From an uncultured Desulfuromonadales bacterium (lineage in GTDB: Bacteria > Desulfobacterota > Desulfuromonadia > Desulfuromonadales > Geopsychrobacteraceae), in the NCBI GenBank assembly GCA_947259685.1, contig CAMYNC010000086.1:15878-29974 (forward strand): 14,097 nt of DNA. Reading direction: 5' to 3'. A program made the translations under genes and the position numbers. Of this stretch, positions 13,820 to 14,097 are shown piece after piece (position 1 is the stretch's first letter; the number at the start of each line of letters is the position of its first letter). Under the pieces are notes generated by a model. It saw only the letters and a list, made by a program, of their open reading frames with translations, made no database searches and had not been told where the DNA came from.

Positions 13820-14097
13820 ATGAGCATGCGTATGAAAATCATGACTTTAGCCACAACCCTCGTACTGCTAAGCCAAGGGATAGTGTTTGGCTCAGTGTTA
13901 AGACCTCAACCCGCCCCGCCCAACACGTTTGAGTTTGTCGGTAAAAACCTGGAAATTTCATTTTCGAGCACCAGTTTCAACGGCGAGCCGAGACTGACCT
14001 ACACAACACCAAAGAAAACACTTAATTTCGCGGCCTGGGAAATCCGTCAAGCCCCCACTGAAATTGGCCAACTGGTCACCGTCACCTTGAATCAGGT
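13820..14097 (+). CDS. Exported protein of unknown function (5' part only)
   Basis: 92 codons are visible and the gene runs off the right edge. The ATG at 13820 has GGAGG 5 nt upstream; in-frame ATGs at codons 3, 5 and 8 are alternatives that leave the signal peptide intact. Residues about 5-24 (MKIMTLATTLVLLSQGIVFG) are a hydrophobic signal sequence. The mature part starts SVLRPQPAPPNTFEFVGKNL and is rich in Thr, Ser and alternating hydrophobics, suggesting a beta-rich periplasmic or outer-membrane protein. I do not recognise the family. It is 164 nt downstream of the aldolase on the same strand, so co-transcription is possible but unproven. Confidence 0.72.
   Translation, partial: MSMRMKIMTLATTLVLLSQGIVFGSVLRPQPAPPNTFEFVGKNLEISFSSTSFNGEPRLTYTTPKKTLNFAAWEIRQAPTEIGQLVTVTLNQ

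Overview
This window is bacterial chromosomal DNA, most likely from a strictly anaerobic aromatic-compound degrader. The left two thirds (1 to about 8935, all minus strand) carries genes in the order bamB-bamC-bamD-bamE-bamF-bamG-bamH. This is the gene order of the ATP-independent class II benzoyl-CoA reductase of Geobacter-type and sulfate-reducing or syntrophic Desulfobacterota. bamH runs off the left edge, and bamI would be expected just beyond it. The taxonomic placement is inferred from gene content; the sequence does not fix the genus.

The encoded proteins form an electron-transfer chain. BamB (tungsten-pterin aldehyde oxidoreductase family) with its ferredoxin-like partner BamC is the catalytic unit that reduces benzoyl-CoA to a cyclic dienoyl-CoA. 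BamD (HdrB/D-like, CCG domains), BamE (a double HdrA-like flavoprotein with many FeS clusters), BamF (MvhD-like) and BamG/BamH (NuoE/NuoF-like) form the soluble module thought to drive this low-potential reduction by flavin-based electron bifurcation. BamF is a hidden selenoprotein: its reading frame continues through an in-frame TGA at codon 17 (CTW-Sec), with a strong stem-loop 19 nt downstream, so a standard gene caller would lose its first 41 residues. The longer gaps in the operon are not empty. Both gaps flanking bamF hold a 71-bp double-palindrome repeat, and the bamC-bamD and bamD-bamE gaps hold a second inverted-repeat family.

The right third is different in character: lower GC, mixed strands and unrelated genes. 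An 880-bp stretch upstream of bamB has no convincing gene but contains candidate promoter, operator and hairpin elements. It is followed by a plus-strand exported protein built from four triplets of a PA-x-Y-type repeat plus a peptidoglycan-binding domain, a convergent intergenic palindrome, and an AT-rich minus-strand DUF2971-type gene. Last come a plus-strand class I fructose-bisphosphate aldolase and the start of an exported protein of unknown function cut by the right edge. No tRNA, rRNA, CRISPR array or intact transposase was seen.
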